DNA of 15,525 bases from NCBI GenBank assembly GCA_000434995.1, contig FR895297.1, positions 10,560 to 26,084 on the forward strand, read 5' to 3'. The notes under the pieces are model-generated. The model did no database searches, was not told the DNA's origin, and saw only the letters and a program-made list of their open reading frames with translations. Below are positions 1 through 8,039 of this stretch, in pieces. How positions within the stretch are numbered: the first letter of the stretch is position 1; the number at the start of each line of letters is the position of its first letter. The stretch comes from Firmicutes bacterium CAG:341 (GTDB taxonomy: Bacteria; Bacillota; Clostridia; Oscillospirales; Acutalibacteraceae). The position numbers and the translations under genes were made by a program.

Positions 1-20
1 CACAATGTTCAAGCCACTTT

Positions 21-1877
21 TTAGCTTAATTTTGCTTTTCCGGTACAAAGTTCGTAGTAGCGACCTTTCAATGCCATAAGTGCATTATGGTCACCGCGTT
101 CAATAATTTCACCGTGTTCCAAAACCATAATTGCATTTGAATTGCGAACAGTTGAAAGCCTGTGAGCAATAACAAATACGGTTCTGCCAATCATAAGCCT
201 ATCCATACCATGCTCAATATGAAGCTCTGTACGGGTATCAATTGAAGATGTGGCTTCATCAAGAATCATTACAGGCGGGTCGGCAACAGCCGCACGGGCA
301 ATTGCAAGAAGTTGCCTTTGGCCTTGGCTGAGATTTCCGCCGTCACCGGTGATAACCGTGTTATATCCGTCAGGAAGCCTGCGAATGAACGAGTGGGCAG
401 AAGCGAGTTTAGAAGCTTCGATACATTCTTCATCCGTTGCGTCAAGCCTGCCGTAGCGGATATTATCCATAATAGTGCCTGTGAACATATGAGTATCCTG
501 CAATACTATTGCAAGACTCTTTCTCAAATCATCTTTTTTAATACGCTTAATGTCGATTGAATCATAAGTGATTGAGCCTTCTTGAATATCATAAAAGCGA
601 TTGATAAGATTTGTAATAGTGGTTTTACCTGCACCGGTTGAACCTACAAATGCGATTTTTTGCCCCGGCTTTGCATAAAGGTTAATATCCTTTAACACTT
701 GCTTTTCGGGAACATAGCTGAAATCAACATCTGTGAAAACAACTTTGCCCTCAACAGGAATTTTCTTATCCCCGTCAACCCAAAACCATTTTTTACCGTC
801 TTGTGTTTTTTCTTCACTTAAAGTTACTGTTCCCTCATCAACTTCCGAATCCATATCCATAATTTCAAACACACGCTCAGCACCTGCAAGGGCAGAAAAC
901 ACTGTGTTCATTTGGTTTGCAATTTGGTTAATCGGCTGGGTAAATTGCTTTGAATAACTGAGGAAAGTAAAGTATGTGCCTATATCAAGACTGCCGGTTA
1001 ATGCCAATAAACCGCCGACAAGCGCGATTGTTGCATAGCTTGCATTGTTAACACCGGTTGAGCAAGGTCCCATTATGCCTGAATAAAAGTTAGCGTTTGT
1101 AGCAGCTTTTCTGAAGTCTTCATTAGTTTCTTCAAATTCATCAATAGCCTGCTGCTCGTGATTGAAAACTTTAATTACTTTCATTCCCTCAACAGTTTCT
1201 TCAATATTACCGTTCATAACACCGAGGTTTTTCTGTTGCTGCCTAAAATATTTTCTTGACTGCTTGCCGATTCTTGAAACAATGACAAGCATAATGATAA
1301 GAAAAACAAGAGCAAAAGCAAAAAGAGTAGGGCTTAAAATTATCATCATCGCAACTATGCCGACGAATGTAAATACCGAAGAAACAAGCTGAACCATTGA
1401 CTGTTCAAGCATCATTTGAACATTATCAACATCATTTGTAAATCGGCTCATAATTTCGCCGTGAGTTTGCGAATCAAAATATTTAAGCGGTAAAGTCTGC
1501 ATATGGTCAAAAAGGTCTTTACGAATAATATTTGTAGTTTTATATGCAATATTTACCATTATTTTACTTTGTGCAAATGAAAAAATCGACGCACCTACAT
1601 AAAACAAGGTTAAAACAACAAGATTTTTAACAAGTGTTTTAATACCCTCATTCATAAAAGTACCTGCTTTTATAGACGCTGCAATATCATTAAGAATCGG
1701 CTTTAAGCAGTAAGACGCCAAAAGGTTGCACACCGTACTTAATATAAGCATTAAAAATACAAGAATTAAGAAGAGCTTGTTTTTGCCCATATATTTAAGA
1801 ATTCTTGTAAATGTCTTTTTGGCATTTTTGGGCTTTTTGAAATCATTTCTTCTGCCCGGAGGTCCCATTGGCGGCAT
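21..1877 (-). CDS. ABC exporter half-transporter, catalytically complete subunit of a heterodimer
   Basis: This is a fused membrane/ATPase subunit of a type IV (MDR-like) ABC exporter, 618 residues, a usual length for the family. The membrane domain (about residues 35-340) has hydrophobic segments near 35-58, 85-105, 163-200 and 280-300. The ATPase domain (about 378-615) has Walker A GSTGAGKT (412-419), Q-loop Q460, signature LSQGQ (516-520), Walker B ending in LDE with catalytic E541, and switch H572. The second signature glycine is Gln, as in one subunit of heterodimers such as TM287/288. The short Pro/Gly/Arg-rich N-terminus is common in this subfamily. The stop of the upstream ABC gene and this ATG share one base (TAATG), and an AAAGGAG site lies 10 bases upstream, so the two are probably translationally coupled. 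It likely exports drugs or other hydrophobic compounds; the substrate cannot be read from sequence. Confidence 0.93.
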   Translation of the reverse strand: MPPMGPPGRRNDFKKPKNAKKTFTRILKYMGKNKLFLILVFLMLILSTVCNLLASYCLKPILNDIAASIKAGTFMNEGIKTLVKNLVVLTLFYVGASIFSFAQSKIMVNIAYKTTNIIRKDLFDHMQTLPLKYFDSQTHGEIMSRFTNDVDNVQMMLEQSMVQLVSSVFTFVGIVAMMIILSPTLFAFALVFLIIMLVIVSRIGKQSRKYFRQQQKNLGVMNGNIEETVEGMKVIKVFNHEQQAIDEFEETNEDFRKAATNANFYSGIMGPCSTGVNNASYATIALVGGLLALTGSLDIGTYFTFLSYSKQFTQPINQIANQMNTVFSALAGAERVFEIMDMDSEVDEGTVTLSEEKTQDGKKWFWVDGDKKIPVEGKVVFTDVDFSYVPEKQVLKDINLYAKPGQKIAFVGSTGAGKTTITNLINRFYDIQEGSITYDSIDIKRIKKDDLRKSLAIVLQDTHMFTGTIMDNIRYGRLDATDEECIEASKLASAHSFIRRLPDGYNTVITGDGGNLSQGQRQLLAIARAAVADPPVMILDEATSSIDTRTELHIEHGMDRLMIGRTVFVIAHRLSTVRNSNAIMVLEHGEIIERGDHNALMALKGRYYELCTGKAKLS

Positions 1878-3622
1878 TATTCAAGCACTCCTTTCTGCTG
1901 TGTATTATAAATTTCCTGATAAATTTCATTGGTTTTCATAAGTTCTTCGTGGTTGCCTATGCCCTTAATTTCACCGTCATCTACTACAAGAATTTCATCT
2001 GCATCTTTAACAGAAGAAATTCGCTGTGCGATAATAAATACAGTTGTATCCTTAAGGTCGCTGTAAAAACTTTCACGAATTTTTGCTTCCGTTGCAGTAT
2101 CAACCGCACTTGTTGAATCATCAAGAATAAGAATTTTAGGTTTTTTAATCATTGCACGGGCAATACAAAGCCTTTGCTTCTGACCGCCCGAAAGATTAAG
2201 ACCGCCCTGTGAAAGATATGTGTTATATCCGTCAGGCTGTTCGTTAACAAACGCATCTGCCTGCGATGCCTTGCACGCTGCAACAATTTCTTCGTGTGTT
2301 GCGTCTTTTTTACCCCAGCGTATATTTTCTTCAATTGTACCGCTGAAAAGTACATTTTTTTGAAGTACGACACCTATCATTTCACGAAGTGCTTTAAGGT
2401 CATACTCCCTTACATCAACACCGTCAATAAGCACACTGCCGCCCGTAACATCATAAAGGCGCGGAATAAGGTTTACAAGGCTCGATTTACCGCAGCCTGT
2501 ACCGCCCACAATACCGATAATTTGGCCTGCTTTTGCTTTAAACGAAACATTTTCAAGAATATTATCACCCTTTGATTCAGGGTCATATTTAAAGTTTACA
2601 TTTCTGAATTCAACTTCGCCTTTAGGTTCGGTAGGAACAAAAGGATTTTCAGGGTTAACGATATCAATTTCGGTATCAAGAACTTCAACCACACGCTCAC
2701 CGCAAGCTTTACCTCTTGCAAGCTGAAGAAGCATCATTGAAATCATTACGAGGTTCATAAGAATTTGAACAACATAAGATGCAAATACTGAAATTTGACC
2801 TACCTGCATAACACCCTCATTGGCTGAAAGTGCGCCCTTATAATATGTGAACACGATTACAGCGTTAAAAAGGAGCATCATGACAGGCATTACTGTTACA
2901 ATAAGGCCTGATGCCATAGCACCTTGCTTTGCAAGTTCATCCGAAGAATTATGGAATTTATCCTTTTCATGCTCCTCACGAACAAAGGCTTTAACCACAC
3001 GCATACCGATAAGGTTTTCCTGTACAACACGGTTAACATTATCAACCTTTTTCTGCATTTTTTGAAACATAGGAAAACCGAATTTCATAATAAGAGCAAC
3101 AATTACTATGATAATCGGCAGCATAATAAGAAGTGTTGCCGACATTTTAGGGTTAATCCTTACTGCCATAACTGCCGCCACCACCAAAAGTGCCGGACCT
3201 CTTACAAGAATACGAAGTGACATCATAACAACATTTTGAAGCATTGTAATATCATTTGTAAGTCTTGTTGTAAGTGAAGCGGTAGAAAATTCATCAATAT
3301 TTCTAAATGAAAAATTGCTTATTTTTTTATACACATCATTTCTGAGCCTGTATGCAAAGCGCTGGCTTACTATTGCAGAGGCTTTCATTGTGCCTATACC
3401 GCCGCAAAGACCGATACACGCAAGCCCAAGCATAGCAAAGCCCATTTTTAAAACATAAGCTTTTGCATCTTCAGGTGTAGTTGCAACATTAACCGTTTCA
3501 TAAATATTATTTGCAAGTGACGGAAGTGCAAGCTCACATATGGATTCAACAATCATACCAAGCGCACTGAGAAATGCAAGAAAGCCAAGCCCTTTAAGAT
3601 ATTTTCCTAATTTTTTTAACAT
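1877..3622 (-). CDS. ABC exporter half-transporter, subunit with degenerate ATPase site
   Basis: This is the second fused membrane/ATPase subunit (581 residues). It has an N-terminal six-helix domain (about 12-305) and an ATPase domain (about 335-575). Walker A is GGTGCGKS (373-380), the Q-loop is Q421 and the signature is a canonical LSGGQ (477-481). The Walker B strand ends ILILDD, so the catalytic Glu is Asp (D502), and the switch His is Gln (Q533). Both codons were read directly (GAT, CAG). These substitutions mark the degenerate-site subunit of heterodimeric exporters such as TM287 or BmrC. The partner encoded just downstream keeps Glu and His but has LSQGQ. The pair would therefore form one hydrolytic and one non-hydrolytic site. 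The start has an AAAGGAG site 10 bases upstream and overlaps the end of the marR gene by 7 bases. Substrate unknown; multidrug export is likely. Confidence 0.93.
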   Translation of the reverse strand: MLKKLGKYLKGLGFLAFLSALGMIVESICELALPSLANNIYETVNVATTPEDAKAYVLKMGFAMLGLACIGLCGGIGTMKASAIVSQRFAYRLRNDVYKKISNFSFRNIDEFSTASLTTRLTNDITMLQNVVMMSLRILVRGPALLVVAAVMAVRINPKMSATLLIMLPIIIVIVALIMKFGFPMFQKMQKKVDNVNRVVQENLIGMRVVKAFVREEHEKDKFHNSSDELAKQGAMASGLIVTVMPVMMLLFNAVIVFTYYKGALSANEGVMQVGQISVFASYVVQILMNLVMISMMLLQLARGKACGERVVEVLDTEIDIVNPENPFVPTEPKGEVEFRNVNFKYDPESKGDNILENVSFKAKAGQIIGIVGGTGCGKSSLVNLIPRLYDVTGGSVLIDGVDVREYDLKALREMIGVVLQKNVLFSGTIEENIRWGKKDATHEEIVAACKASQADAFVNEQPDGYNTYLSQGGLNLSGGQKQRLCIARAMIKKPKILILDDSTSAVDTATEAKIRESFYSDLKDTTVFIIAQRISSVKDADEILVVDDGEIKGIGNHEELMKTNEIYQEIYNTQQKGVLE

Positions 3623-4101
3623 TCACTTTCATCTCCTTTTTCGCGGCAATCGCCGCATTCTTCTAATAAATTATCAATTGCTGTTTGCAAATAATGTGCA
3701 AACTTGAGAGCAGTATCCTTATCCATTCCCTTTGTAATCACAGCCTCAAGCTCATCCATTTTGGCTTTTATGTTTTTCGGTACAGCCTTCGCCTTATTTG
3801 TAGGGTAAAGATGCATTATTCTTGCATCCTTTTCATCCGGCTTTTTCAAAATAAAGCCTGCTTTTTCCATTCTTTTAATTGATACGCTCATAGTCGGCAG
3901 TGAAACGCCGCACGAACTTGCAAGTTTACTTGAAGTAATACCCTCATTTTCAATCAACGCAAAGATAATATCCTGTTGGCCCGAATAAAGTCCCTCTTGT
4001 GCAATAACTTCGTTAAACCTGCAACGAATTAAGCGTGACAAAAAACTAACTCTCGGCCCTACAAGGTTTTTCGGCGGTGCCTGCTTACGCTTATAATTCA
4101 T
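3616..4101 (-). CDS. MarR-family transcriptional regulator
   Basis: This is a 161-residue winged-helix repressor of the MarR family, normal in length. Residues about 40-80 form the helix-turn-helix (SSKLASSCGVSLPTMSVSIKRME region). The wing carries the typical D-x-R motif (KDAR, 91-94). The helical ends (about 15-35 and 110-148) would form the dimer interface. It heads an operon with the two ABC exporter genes, overlapping the first by 7 bases, so it probably controls them and itself and responds to an exporter substrate. Support comes from tandem palindromes placed over its transcription start. It has five cysteines (27, 64, 149, 152, 161), including a C-x-x-C near the C-terminus and a terminal Cys, which might allow redox or metal sensing, though this is unproven. 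The start ATG has only a modest purine-rich site upstream. Confidence 0.9.
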   Translation of the reverse strand: MNYKRKQAPPKNLVGPRVSFLSRLIRCRFNEVIAQEGLYSGQQDIIFALIENEGITSSKLASSCGVSLPTMSVSIKRMEKAGFILKKPDEKDARIMHLYPTNKAKAVPKNIKAKMDELEAVITKGMDKDTALKFAHYLQTAIDNLLEECGDCREKGDESEC

Positions 4102-4157
4102 TATTTCACCACTCTTTCCGCCTAAATTTCTATTTCAATTACTATTTTTTAATAATG

Positions 4158-4183
4158 TTAGTCAACTAATATTAGCCGACTAA
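4158..4183. promoter_or_regulatory. Candidate MarR operator: two tandem 12-bp palindromes
   Basis: Two near-palindromic sites, TTAGTCAACTAA (4158-4169) and TTAGCCGACTAA (4172-4183), are separated by 2 bp. Together they form a larger 26-bp palindrome in which 11 of 13 base pairs match. The right edge is 5 bp downstream of the -10 box of the minus-strand marR promoter, so the site covers the expected transcription start. Position and symmetry fit autorepression by the adjacent MarR protein; binding itself is inferred. Confidence 0.7.
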
Positions 4184-4188
4184 ACGGT

Positions 4189-4216
4189 ATTTTAGCACAA
4201 TTTAACAAAAAGTCAA
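4189..4216 (-). promoter_or_regulatory. Promoter of the marR-ABC exporter operon
   Basis: Reading the minus strand, a -35 TTGACT (4211-4216), a 16-bp spacer and a -10 TAAAAT (4189-4194) match the housekeeping sigma consensus well. Transcription would start near 4182, inside the tandem palindrome, giving an untranslated leader of about 80 bases before marR. Confidence 0.75.
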
Positions 4217-4224
4217 GAATAATA

Positions 4225-4253
4225 TTGTAAACGATATATGAATGTGATAAAAT
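4225..4253 (+). promoter_or_regulatory. Promoter of the rsmA-MATE operon
   Basis: A -35 TTGTAA (4225-4230), a 17-bp spacer and a -10 TAAAAT (4248-4253) preceded by TGTG point toward rsmA. It is divergent from the marR promoter, with the two -35 boxes 8 bp apart. The palindromic operator lies over 40 bp away on the far side of the marR promoter, so rsmA need not be repressed by the MarR protein. Confidence 0.6.
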
Positions 4254-4305
4254 ACCAAATCGAACAAGCACAAACTATCGTTATATAAATATGTATAGGT
4301 GAAAT

Positions 4306-5160
4306 ATGGATTATAATTTATATGATATTAACACAATAAAAAAAATATTATCCAAATACGGATTTACATTTTCAAAGGCACTTGGGCAAAACTTTTTGAT
4401 TGACCCCGATGTATGTCCCCAAATGGCTGAATCGCTTAATGCGGATGATAAAACAGGCGTACTTGAAATCGGCCCGGGCATAGGTGTGCTTACAAAAGAG
4501 CTTGGAAAAGTTGCAAAAAAAGTAGTTTCTATTGAGCTTGATAAAAGGCTTTTACCTGTGCTTGAAGAAACGATAGGTGATTATGATAATATTGAAATAG
4601 TAAACGGCGATGTAATGGAGCTTGATTTAAAAGCTTTGATAGAAAAAAAGTTTGAAGGTTGCAGCAATATAAAAGTATGTGCAAATTTGCCTTATTATAT
4701 AACTTCACCGATAATAATGATGCTTCTTGAAAGCGAACTTAATATTGACGAAATAGTTGTAATGGTGCAAAAAGAAGCAGGCGAAAGGCTTTGTGCAAAG
4801 GTAGGTACAAGGCAGGCAGGTGCAGTCAGCGTTGCAGTTAATTTTTATGCAGACGGAGAAATTCTTTTTGATGTGCCGAGGGAAAGCTTTATGCCAAGCC
4901 CAAAGGTTGACAGTGTGGTTATCAGGTTAAAAATAGGCAACGAATGCAAATATGAAATTGAAAATAAAAAGAAATTCTTTTCTGTTGTTAAATGTGCATT
5001 TGCACAAAGAAGAAAGACTGCATTAAACAGCATTTCAAACACAATGGGTGTGCCTAAAGCAAAGCTTACTGAAATTTTTGAAGAATTAGGGTTGGATATT
5101 AACATCAGGCCCGAAAAGCTGACTATGGAAAATTTGATTGAACTATCGGAAAAAATATGA
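4306..5160 (+). CDS. rsmA: 16S rRNA (adenine(1518)-N(6)/adenine(1519)-N(6))-dimethyltransferase
   Basis: RsmA (KsgA) uses S-adenosylmethionine to dimethylate two adjacent adenines in the 3'-terminal helix of 16S rRNA, a late step in small-subunit maturation. At 284 residues it has normal length. Visible motifs in order are LGQNFL (26-31), the methyl-donor loop EIGPGIG (54-60), acidic E77 at the end of the next strand, GD (101-102), the target-base motif NLPYYIT (127-133), the conserved P-x-x-SF-x-P-x-PKVDS segment (191-203) and FAQRRKT (232-238). A small C-terminal domain follows. The ATG at 4306 is preceded by AGGTGAAAT at suitable spacing. A MATE pump gene follows after 17 bp, so the two are probably co-transcribed. 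Loss of RsmA gives kasugamycin resistance in other bacteria. Confidence 0.97.
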   Translation: MDYNLYDINTIKKILSKYGFTFSKALGQNFLIDPDVCPQMAESLNADDKTGVLEIGPGIGVLTKELGKVAKKVVSIELDKRLLPVLEETIGDYDNIEIVNGDVMELDLKALIEKKFEGCSNIKVCANLPYYITSPIIMMLLESELNIDEIVVMVQKEAGERLCAKVGTRQAGAVSVAVNFYADGEILFDVPRESFMPSPKVDSVVIRLKIGNECKYEIENKKKFFSVVKCAFAQRRKTALNSISNTMGVPKAKLTEIFEELGLDINIRPEKLTMENLIELSEKI

Positions 5161-5177
5161 AAGGATAAGAGCCATAT

Positions 5178-6572
5178 ATGAAAGATAACACAAAAGTTTT
5201 TGAAGATTACAGTGTACCGAAAGCAGTATGCACAATGGCATTGCCGAGTATGCTGAGTATGCTTATAAATATAGTATATAACCTTGCAGATACATTTTTT
5301 GTAGGCCAAACCGGTGACAGTAACCAAGTAGCCGCGGTTTCCGTTTCAATGCCGCTGTTTTTGCTGTTTATCGCTATGGGCAACCTTTTCGGTGTCGGCG
5401 GATGTGCATTTGTAAGCCGTTCACTCGGTGAGGGTAAAAAAGACAGGGTTAAAACCATAAGCGCGTTTTGCATTTATTCCGCAATCGGTGTCGGCGTTTT
5501 GATCGGCGCAATATTTCTTATATTTAAAAATCAAATTCTTATGCTTGTAGGTGCAAGTGAAAATACGGTTGGTTTAGCGGCAGATTATCTCAAGTGGGTG
5601 GCAATCGGCGCTCCGTCAATCGTACTTGCAATCACTTCATCAAACCTTGTAAGAGGTGAGGGTGCGGCAAAGGAATCAATGATAGGTTCGGTTATCGGCC
5701 AAATCACCAATATTATACTTGACCCGATTTTCATTCTTCACACCGGGGATAAACTTTTCGGTATTACAATGCCTTTTGGGCTTGATATGGGTGTAGCAGG
5801 CGCAGCAATTGCAACTGTTATCGGCAATATCGTAACAGTGATTTACTTCCTTATTTATTTCCTTAAAGGTAAAAGTATATTAAGCATTACACCGGCACGC
5901 TTTTCTATGAAAAACGGAATAACAAAAGGTGTTGTTTCAGTTGGGCTTCCTGCCGCAATTAACAATCTTTTAATGAGTATAAGCAATATTATTGTAAATG
6001 TTGTTCTTATAAAATACGGTGACAACGCTGTTGCTTCAATGGGAATTGCAATGAAAGCAAATATGCTTGTAGTAATGCTTCAAATAGGTCTTGGCCAGGG
6101 TGTACAGCCGCTTATAGGCTACTGCTACGGCGCACAAAATTACAAGAGAATGAGAAAATGCCTGCGTTTCAGCGTTATTTGCAATGTAATTATAGGTTCG
6201 GTTATGACAGGCTTTTACCTTTTGTTTAGGCAAAATGTTATTGAAATATTTATTAACGATGCCGATGTTATCAATCTCGGTGTTAAAATGCTTCTTGCAC
6301 TTATGGCTCCCGGCCCTGTTATCGGAATTATGTTTGTACTCAACTTCTCATTTCAGGGAATGGGAAAAGGTGTGCAAAGTATGGTGCTGTCACTCGGCAG
6401 GCAAGGTCTTATTTATGTGCCGATGCTGTTTATTATGAACAAATTCATCGGGCTTGAAGGCGTAATTTGGGCGCAGGCAATAGCAGACTTCTGCTGTGTG
6501 ATTATGAGTGTTATAATGTACGCATTTGTTAATAAAGGAATTAAAAAGCGAGAAAGCTCACTTGTAAAATAA
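5178..6572 (+). CDS. MATE-family efflux pump (MepA-like)
   Basis: This is a multidrug and toxic compound extrusion antiporter of 464 residues, the usual length, with about 12 hydrophobic segments across the protein. It would use a Na+ or H+ gradient to expel cationic or planar compounds through the cytoplasmic membrane. The first helix carries the family's NLADTFFVG motif with acidic D38, followed by GVGGCAFVSRSLGEG (72-86), which is typical of the MepA-like branch. A repeat-like second half begins around residue 245. The gene starts 17 bp after rsmA with AAGGAT upstream and ends just before a bidirectional terminator, so it is the second gene of a bicistronic unit. Its substrate cannot be predicted. 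It shares only the general family pattern with the second MATE gene at 6654-8036. Confidence 0.93.
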   Translation: MKDNTKVFEDYSVPKAVCTMALPSMLSMLINIVYNLADTFFVGQTGDSNQVAAVSVSMPLFLLFIAMGNLFGVGGCAFVSRSLGEGKKDRVKTISAFCIYSAIGVGVLIGAIFLIFKNQILMLVGASENTVGLAADYLKWVAIGAPSIVLAITSSNLVRGEGAAKESMIGSVIGQITNIILDPIFILHTGDKLFGITMPFGLDMGVAGAAIATVIGNIVTVIYFLIYFLKGKSILSITPARFSMKNGITKGVVSVGLPAAINNLLMSISNIIVNVVLIKYGDNAVASMGIAMKANMLVVMLQIGLGQGVQPLIGYCYGAQNYKRMRKCLRFSVICNVIIGSVMTGFYLLFRQNVIEIFINDADVINLGVKMLLALMAPGPVIGIMFVLNFSFQGMGKGVQSMVLSLGRQGLIYVPMLFIMNKFIGLEGVIWAQAIADFCCVIMSVIMYAFVNKGIKKRESSLVK

Positions 6573-6585
6573 TATAAATGAAACC

Positions 6586-6620
6586 AAAAGCGTTGGAGAT
6601 TTGATTTCTCCAACGCTTTT
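6586..6620. terminator. Bidirectional rho-independent terminator between two MATE genes
   Basis: A perfect 14-bp stem (AAAAGCGTTGGAGA at 6586-6599 with its complement at 6607-6620) encloses a 7-base loop. The outer A/T pairs supply U tracts in both directions. It lies 14 bp past the stop of the plus-strand MATE gene and 33 bp past the stop of the minus-strand one, so it can end both convergent transcripts. Confidence 0.88.
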
Positions 6621-6653
6621 ACTTATGTGCTTATTAAGTTAAGTCTGCGCATC

Positions 6654-8036
6654 TTACAATTTCAAGCCCATTATATTTTCTTTCTGCTTTTGCTTTTCGG
6701 CAAGCCCGTCAAGCCTTTTAAATTCCTTTTTAAATACAAACAGCAAATAAATTGCACCGAGTGTCCAACTTAAAGGTTCGGCAATGCAAGCGCCTAAATA
6801 TCCCCAAAGCGGAATAAAAAGATAAGCGGCAGCAATTTTGGAGACAAGTTCCATTGAGCTTGATATAATAGGCGGCATTTTTCTGTCAACAGATTGAATA
6901 GAAAATCGAAGTGTAAAAAGAAGCCCCAAAACAAAATAAAAAGGTGCATTTATTCTTAAATACATCTGCGTGTTATCAAATACAACCTGTGACGCACTGC
7001 CGGTAACAAGCCTTGCAATTTGGCCGCCGAAAAACCATAAAATAAAAAAGGTGAAAACTGACCAAATAAGCGAATATATTGTGCTGTATTTTATTGAAGC
7101 CTTAATTCTTCCTATTTTAAGCGCACCGTAATTTTGACCGACGAAAGTTGAACACGCTGTTCCGATAGTAACAAGAGGCTGCATAAACATCTCTGCCACT
7201 TTTCTTGAACCCAAATGTGCCGCAATAACATCTTCGCCCAATGCGTTAATTGAGCCTTGCATTATGATTGAACCGATAGAAAAAATAGAATTCATCACAG
7301 CCATTGCCATTCCGGCAGACATCATATTTTTAAACAAGGAAGCTGAAAAATGAAAATCATTCTTTTTAAGTCTGATTATTTTAAAATTTTTCAATATAAC
7401 AACAAAACATAAAATCACAGATAAAAGCTGTGCCAAAACAGTTGCAACAGCTGCGCCTTTAACACCCATTTGCGTAAATTTAATCAGCACATAATCAAGA
7501 ATAATATTAAGCATGCTTGAAAAAATCAAAAAATAAAGCGGTGTTTTACTATCCCCGAGTGAACGCAAAATAACAGCCTCAAGATTATAAAGCATAGGTA
7601 CAATAATAAATACCAAAATAACAGAAATGTAACTGTTTGCTTCATTAAGCCTTGCCGCCGGTGTATTTAAAGCCTGAAGCATAGGCCGGCTCATAAAAAT
7701 GCCGAATATGCAAACTATCAGCGAAAACAATACATTTATTGAAAGTGAAATTGCAACGCTCTTTTTAAGCTTTTTAAAATCTTTTGCACCAAAGCACTGC
7801 GCGATTATAATTCCAAATCCGCCGTTAAGTCCCCAGGCAAAACTTAAAACAAGACTGTTTACTGTGGAGCTTGCGCCGATTGCAACAAGCGCATTATCAC
7901 CCAAAATATGCCCCGCAATTGCTGTATCGGCAAGATTATAAAATTGTTGAAAAACATTGCTCAAAAGTGTGGGAAAAGCGAAAAACAAAAGAAGTTTTGC
8001 AACATTGCCCTGTGTTAAATCCTTGGTCTTTGCCAT
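6654..8036 (-). CDS. MATE-family efflux pump (second, distinct copy)
   Basis: This is a 460-residue MATE antiporter with about 12 membrane segments. The N-terminus (MAKTKDLTQGNVAKLLLFFA) followed by FPTLLSNVFQQFYNLADT, with D37 in the first helix, and later GIIIAQCFGAKD are the standard opening of the large clostridial MATE branch often annotated as NorM/DinF-like. The C-terminal tail is Lys-rich and cytoplasmic. It starts 3 bp after the stop of the upstream membrane-protein gene. Its nearest purine-rich site (AAGGA) lies about 16 bases from the ATG inside that gene, so translation may rely on coupling. Presumed role is cation-driven efflux of drugs or metabolites; the substrate is unknown. 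The other MATE gene nearby belongs to a different branch, so this is not a recent tandem duplication. Confidence 0.93.
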   Translation of the reverse strand: MAKTKDLTQGNVAKLLLFFAFPTLLSNVFQQFYNLADTAIAGHILGDNALVAIGASSTVNSLVLSFAWGLNGGFGIIIAQCFGAKDFKKLKKSVAISLSINVLFSLIVCIFGIFMSRPMLQALNTPAARLNEANSYISVILVFIIVPMLYNLEAVILRSLGDSKTPLYFLIFSSMLNIILDYVLIKFTQMGVKGAAVATVLAQLLSVILCFVVILKNFKIIRLKKNDFHFSASLFKNMMSAGMAMAVMNSIFSIGSIIMQGSINALGEDVIAAHLGSRKVAEMFMQPLVTIGTACSTFVGQNYGALKIGRIKASIKYSTIYSLIWSVFTFFILWFFGGQIARLVTGSASQVVFDNTQMYLRINAPFYFVLGLLFTLRFSIQSVDRKMPPIISSSMELVSKIAAAYLFIPLWGYLGACIAEPLSWTLGAIYLLFVFKKEFKRLDGLAEKQKQKENIMGLKL

Positions 8037-8039
8037 AAA

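Noticed and set aside
4102..4305. A riboswitch or small RNA in the marR-rsmA spacer
   Set aside because: The only strong symmetry is the tandem palindrome at the promoter start site, which fits an operator; there is no hairpin followed by a T tract nor a recognisable riboswitch core.
4845..5327. A 160-codon open frame on the minus strand across the rsmA-MATE junction
   Set aside because: It is antisense to strongly supported rsmA and MATE coding sequence, gives a Cys/Ile/Phe/Ser-rich translation with no recognisable domain, and has no convincing ribosome-binding site.
5178..8036. The two MATE genes as an inverted duplication
   Set aside because: They share only family-level motifs such as NLADT; the N-termini, loops and C-termini differ, so they are distinct branches rather than a recent copy pair.
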